DNA of 64,000 nt from Palsa-504 sp963753195 (lineage in GTDB: Bacteria; Actinomycetota; Actinomycetes; Streptosporangiales; Streptosporangiaceae): the NCBI GenBank assembly GCA_963753195.1, contig CAVWBH010000001.1, positions 186,001 through 250,000 on the forward strand, in the 5' to 3' direction. The position numbers were made by a program, and so were the translations under genes. Of this stretch, positions 61,039 to 64,000 are shown piece by piece. The notes under the pieces are model-generated. The model did no database searches. It was given only the letters and a program-made list of their open reading frames with translations, and was not told the origin of the DNA. Position 1 is the stretch's first letter. Each line of letters opens with the position of its first letter.

Positions 61039-61512
61039 GTGAGCAACCCGCTCAGCAGCCGGTACGACTCGGACCGGGACAGTCCCGGGTTCATGCTGTG
61101 GCGCGTCACGAACCGCTGGCAGGCGGTCATCCGGGCCGCGCTCCGCCCGTTCGGGCTCACCCACGTCCAGTTCGTACTGCTCGCCGCGCTCACCTGGGCC
61201 ATGGGCGAGCTCACCCAGATCGAGCTCGCCCACCGTACCCGCACCGACCCCATGATGACCTCGCAGGTACTGCGGGCCCTGGAGCGCAAGGGCCTGATCG
61301 AGCGGCGCGAGCACCCGACCGACGGCCGGGCCAGGCTGCTGAACGTCACCCCGGCCGGCGCGGAGCTGGCCCGGCGGGCGAACACCGCGGTGGAGGCAGC
61401 CGACCAAGCATTCTTCGGCGCGGAGTCCGAGCAGCGACGCTCGCTCGGCGAGCACCTTGCCCTGCTCGACGAACGGAGCTCGACGAACGGAATGCCCCGC
61501 GCTGACCGCTAG
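61039..61512 (+). CDS. MarR-family transcriptional regulator
   Basis: A 157-residue winged-helix protein: FGLTHVQFVLLAALTWAMGE, then TQIELAHRTRTDPMMTSQVLRALERKGLIERREHPTDGRARL as recognition helix and wing (listed as one block only by its ends), and a C-terminal dimer helix. GAGGGAG precedes the GTG. It probably represses the MFS gene and its own operon through the palindrome at 60530. Its stop overlaps the STAS gene stop by 4 bases. Confidence 0.87.
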   Translation: MSNPLSSRYDSDRDSPGFMLWRVTNRWQAVIRAALRPFGLTHVQFVLLAALTWAMGELTQIELAHRTRTDPMMTSQVLRALERKGLIERREHPTDGRARLLNVTPAGAELARRANTAVEAADQAFFGAESEQRRSLGEHLALLDERSSTNGMPRADR

Positions 61513-61862
61513 TGAGCTGTTATGACGGTGGTGATCTGGTCCAGCCCGGCGATCCTGAGCATGGTGGTGATCGGTCCGGTCTGGGGGACGATGAGGGTGA
61601 GGCGGCGCTGCCTGGCCGCGGTGAACAGGGCATGGATGGCAGCACTGTCGCAGTAGGTGACCGCGGTCATGTCCGCGGTGATCTCACTGGAGGTAGCGGC
61701 CGCCTCGGTGAGCGCGGCCTGGAACTCCGCGACGCTGACCAGGTCGATGTCGCCGGCCGCGCGCACGGTCGCGGGCTGCTGGCCGGTGCCGGGCACGACA
61801 TCGAAACGTGCCTGCGCGGCGCCGTCTGCCATGCTGTCGCCGGGGGCGGTGTGCTCTGCCAT
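61509..61862 (-). CDS. STAS-domain anti-sigma-factor antagonist
   Basis: A 117-residue SpoIIAA-like protein. The core DIDLVSVAEFQAALTEAA is followed by the phosphorylation loop VTYCDSAAIHALFTAARQ, with the target Ser in CDSAA. Phosphorylation by an anti-sigma kinase and dephosphorylation by a SpoIIE phosphatase switch its binding. Only 2 bases separate its ATG from the stop of the phosphatase gene, whose C-terminal domain is itself a kinase-like ATPase, so the whole partner switch is encoded together. AAGGAA precedes the ATG. Confidence 0.92.
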   Translation of the reverse strand: MAEHTAPGDSMADGAAQARFDVVPGTGQQPATVRAAGDIDLVSVAEFQAALTEAAATSSEITADMTAVTYCDSAAIHALFTAARQRRLTLIVPQTGPITTMLRIAGLDQITTVITAH

Positions 61863-61864
61863 GG

Positions 61865-64000
61865 CTATAGTTCCTTGGTCATGGTCACGGTAGTCCCGTG
61901 CTCGGTGGTGCTGACAGCGACCTCGTCCATCAAGGCGTGCATGAAGAGGATCCCGTGGCCGCGGGTGTCGGGCCCCTCGTGCGGGGGGCGCCAGGTGCCG
62001 GTGTCGGTGACCGTTACCTCGACGGCGGTGCGTGCCGCCCGGACGGTGATGGTGATCTGCACCGGCTCGTGCCCGTCACCGAGCCCGGCCGGCGCGTGCT
62101 CGAAGGCGTTGGCGGACGCCTCGCCGACCGCGATCAGGATGTCGGTGCCGTCCTGGGCGCCGACGCCTGCCGCCGGGAGCCACTCGCGTAGCCGGGCGCG
62201 GATCTCGGCCAGGCAGGACGGATCCTGCGCGGTCACGTGCACGCGCAGCGGCTCCGGCGGGTGCCGGTAGATCAGCACGGCCACGTCGTCCTCAAAGCCC
62301 GCTGCGGGCGCCATGCCCGACATGATGCGGTCGGCGAGCGCGTCCGGATGCTCCGCGCGCCCTCCGGCGAGCAGGTCCGCGGCGGCCTTGATCCCGGCGT
62401 CCAGGGGGATATTCCGCCGTTCGACCAGCCCGTCGGTGTACAGCATGAGCGTCGCGCCGGCGGGCAGCTCGGCCGACGCCTGCTGACGCCGCGAGCCGGC
62501 GGGCAGCAGCGCCAGCGGGAGGGATTGCGCTTGGTCAAGTAGGGTCCAGGCGCCGCCGGGGGTGACCAGGATGGGCGGGGGATGCCCGGCGCTGCTGTAG
62601 GTCACGGTGGCGGCGGCCGGGTCGATGATGGCGCAGAAGACCGAGGTGCACTCGGCGGCCGGGATCCGGCTGGCGAAGGTGTCCAGGTCGGTCAGGGCCT
62701 CGGCCGGGCCGGAGGCACGCAGCAGTACCGCCTGGCTGGCCGAGCGGAGCTGGCCCATAACCGCGGCGGCCGGCAGCCCGCGGCCGACGCAGTCGCCGAC
62801 CAGGACGCCGATCCGCTGGCCGGGCACCGGGACCACGTCGTACCAGTCCCCGCCGACCTCCAGCGGCGCTACCGCCGGGGCGTACCGCACGGCGAACCCG
62901 TGCGGCAGCTGGGTCGGGCCGAGGATGGCCTGCTGCAGCGTCAGCGCGACCGCGCGGGCCTGCGCGTAGTCCCGGGCCTTGGCCAGCACCTGCGCCAGGT
63001 GACTGGTCAGGACCGCGAACAGGTCCCGTTCTTCGGCCCGCACGGCGCGCGTGGCCGGGAAGCCGGTCACCACCGCTGAGGTGCCCGTCCCGTCCAGCGG
63101 GGCAGCCAGCAGGCGGGCTCCGTCGTCGCCGGGCAGGACGGCGACCAGGGCGGCCGGCTGATGCCGGGCGGCGGCCAGCGCGCCGGCCGCCGCCGGGGAG
63201 AGCGGGGGCTCCGGCGGCCAGCTGGTCATGGCCGGGGTGCCGCTGCTTGACCACAGGGCGATGGTGGCCTGGCTGGCGTGCAGCGCGGCGGCGATCTGGC
63301 GTGCCGCGGTGGTCAGCATGTCCGATATCTCACCCGTGGCGGCCAGCGCGGCGGCGAACCCGGCCAGGGTAGCTTCCCGCTGCGCGGCGAGCCGTTCAGA
63401 GGTCACGTCGCGCGCGGTGCCGACGAACAGCCGGGCATGGCCGTCGCGGTCCGGCAGGCTGGCCGAGCTGCACGCGAGCCAGACGGCGTGCCCGTCCCGG
63501 TGCCGGACCGGCACGGTGTACTGGCCGCCGCCGTCCCGCTGGTAGCTGGCGAAGGCCTCATCCAGCAGCGCGCGCGCCTCGGGGTCGGCCTGGGGGTCCG
63601 GCACCCACGGATGCGGCCAGCGGAACGGCAGGCCGCTGGGGTCGTAGCCGACCAGGGCCAGGAACGCCTGGTTGGCCTCCAGTATGGTGCCCTCGTCGTC
63701 GGTGATGAAGAACCCTTCCTGGAGGGAATCGATCAGGGCACGCCGGAACCGGGACTCCCGGTTCCGGAACCGGGCCATTTCCAGGTTCGAGCGCACCCGC
63801 GCCAGCAGTTCCACCGCGGAGAACGGCTTGGGCAGGTAATCGTCCGCGCCGGCCTCCAGGCCCGCGGCCGCCGCCTCTTCCCCGGCCCGGGCGGACAGGA
63901 ACACCACCGGGACCGGGGCGGTGCGCGGGTCGGCGCGCAGGGCGGCCACCAGGCCCAGGCCGTCCAGGCGGGGCATCATCACGTCGGTCAGCACCAGGTC
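61865..64000 (-). CDS. REC-PAS-GAF-SpoIIE phosphatase-HATPase fusion (5' end cut by window)
   Basis: At least 712 codons; the N-terminus lies beyond the right edge. Order: part of a receiver domain (DLVLTDVMMPRLDGLGLVAA; switch Lys in YLPKPFS), PAS (LIDSLQEGFFITDDEGTILE), GAF (AQREATLAGFAAALAATGEI to AVLTSHLAQVLAKA), PP2C/SpoIIE (GGDWYDVVPVPG; VLVGDCVGRGLPAAAVMGQL; YSSAGHPPPILV; LMLYTDGLVERRN; GFEDDVAVLIYR) and a C-terminal anti-sigma-type HATPase (IAVGEASANAFEHA; TRGHGILFMHALMDEVAV). It joins opposing phosphatase and kinase activities in one protein and lies next to its STAS substrate. A two-component signal presumably controls it through the receiver. Confidence 0.9.
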   Translation of the reverse strand, partial: DLVLTDVMMPRLDGLGLVAALRADPRTAPVPVVFLSARAGEEAAAAGLEAGADDYLPKPFSAVELLARVRSNLEMARFRNRESRFRRALIDSLQEGFFITDDEGTILEANQAFLALVGYDPSGLPFRWPHPWVPDPQADPEARALLDEAFASYQRDGGGQYTVPVRHRDGHAVWLACSSASLPDRDGHARLFVGTARDVTSERLAAQREATLAGFAAALAATGEISDMLTTAARQIAAALHASQATIALWSSSGTPAMTSWPPEPPLSPAAAGALAAARHQPAALVAVLPGDDGARLLAAPLDGTGTSAVVTGFPATRAVRAEERDLFAVLTSHLAQVLAKARDYAQARAVALTLQQAILGPTQLPHGFAVRYAPAVAPLEVGGDWYDVVPVPGQRIGVLVGDCVGRGLPAAAVMGQLRSASQAVLLRASGPAEALTDLDTFASRIPAAECTSVFCAIIDPAAATVTYSSAGHPPPILVTPGGAWTLLDQAQSLPLALLPAGSRRQQASAELPAGATLMLYTDGLVERRNIPLDAGIKAAADLLAGGRAEHPDALADRIMSGMAPAAGFEDDVAVLIYRHPPEPLRVHVTAQDPSCLAEIRARLREWLPAAGVGAQDGTDILIAVGEASANAFEHAPAGLGDGHEPVQITITVRAARTAVEVTVTDTGTWRPPHEGPDTRGHGILFMHALMDEVAVSTTEHGTTVTMTKEL

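Overview
The window comes from a high-G+C actinobacterium. By eye nearly every third codon position is G or C and GTG starts are common. The gene content agrees: a HemE/HemG/HemQ heme block, F420-type luciferase-like oxidoreductases, an XRE/DUF397 pair, SpoIIE-type phosphatases with a STAS protein, and a SigE-like sigma factor. A Streptomyces/Streptosporangium-like lineage is a reasonable guess, but no rRNA or other marker is present to fix it. I saw no tRNA, rRNA, CRISPR array, intact transposase or phage genes.

Layout. 0-6 kb: a partial gene at the left edge, a zinc-ribbon protein, hemE, an epoxide hydrolase, a frameshifted hemG, hemQ and an ArfB-like peptidyl-tRNA hydrolase. 6-13.5 kb: a methyltransferase and a TetR gene sharing a doubled operator, a PPOX protein overlapping a PLP decarboxylase, a lone molybdopterin subunit of the CO/xanthine dehydrogenase family, and cupin-msrB. 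13.5-26.5 kb: a large LuxR/AAA regulator, two luciferase-like oxidoreductases, an MFS transporter, an unusual two-part DNA-binding protein, a D-amino-acid-oxidase-like enzyme, a Tat-exported phosphatase and a class III aminotransferase. 26.5-31.7 kb: a complete branched-chain-amino-acid-type ABC importer (SBP-livH-livM-livG-livF) with an attenuator-like hairpin after the binding-protein gene. 32-37 kb: small metabolic genes and a 75-codon SDR left over from an in-frame deletion. 37.3-41.5 kb: a translationally coupled operon for non-phosphorylative sugar-acid breakdown (DHDPS-family enzyme, IlvD/Edd dehydratase, semialdehyde dehydrogenase), the first two genes frame-disrupted. 41.6-48 kb: a lipoprotein, a tiny membrane protein, a candidate small RNA, an XRE/DUF397 pair, a GAF-SpoIIE phosphatase and a double receiver protein. 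48-54 kb: sufB overlapping moaA, a serine hydrolase, an atypical SDR, and intergenic stretches carrying a repeat family with a 72-74 bp period. 54-64 kb: a TPR protein, a MarR-GNAT fusion with its own palindrome, a disrupted sigma factor/membrane partner pair, a phosphoribosyltransferase, an MFS exporter/SRPBCC/MarR unit, and a STAS/multidomain phosphatase pair running off the right edge.

Two themes stand out. First, five genes carry frameshifts and all seven shifts that can be placed are losses of exactly one base in G/C-rich sequence; two of these genes also have an in-frame stop. This could be real decay or residual sequencing/assembly error, and raw reads would decide. Second, several intergenic regions hold structured sequence that genes do not explain: the 74-bp arrays paired with long inverted repeats, a 14-bp x 4 repeat, a 12-bp inverted repeat around a promoter that leads into a terminator, and clear regulator palindromes. 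I found no convincing new multi-gene defence or biosynthetic system. The repeat family, the candidate sRNA and the sufB-moaA pairing are the most unusual items.
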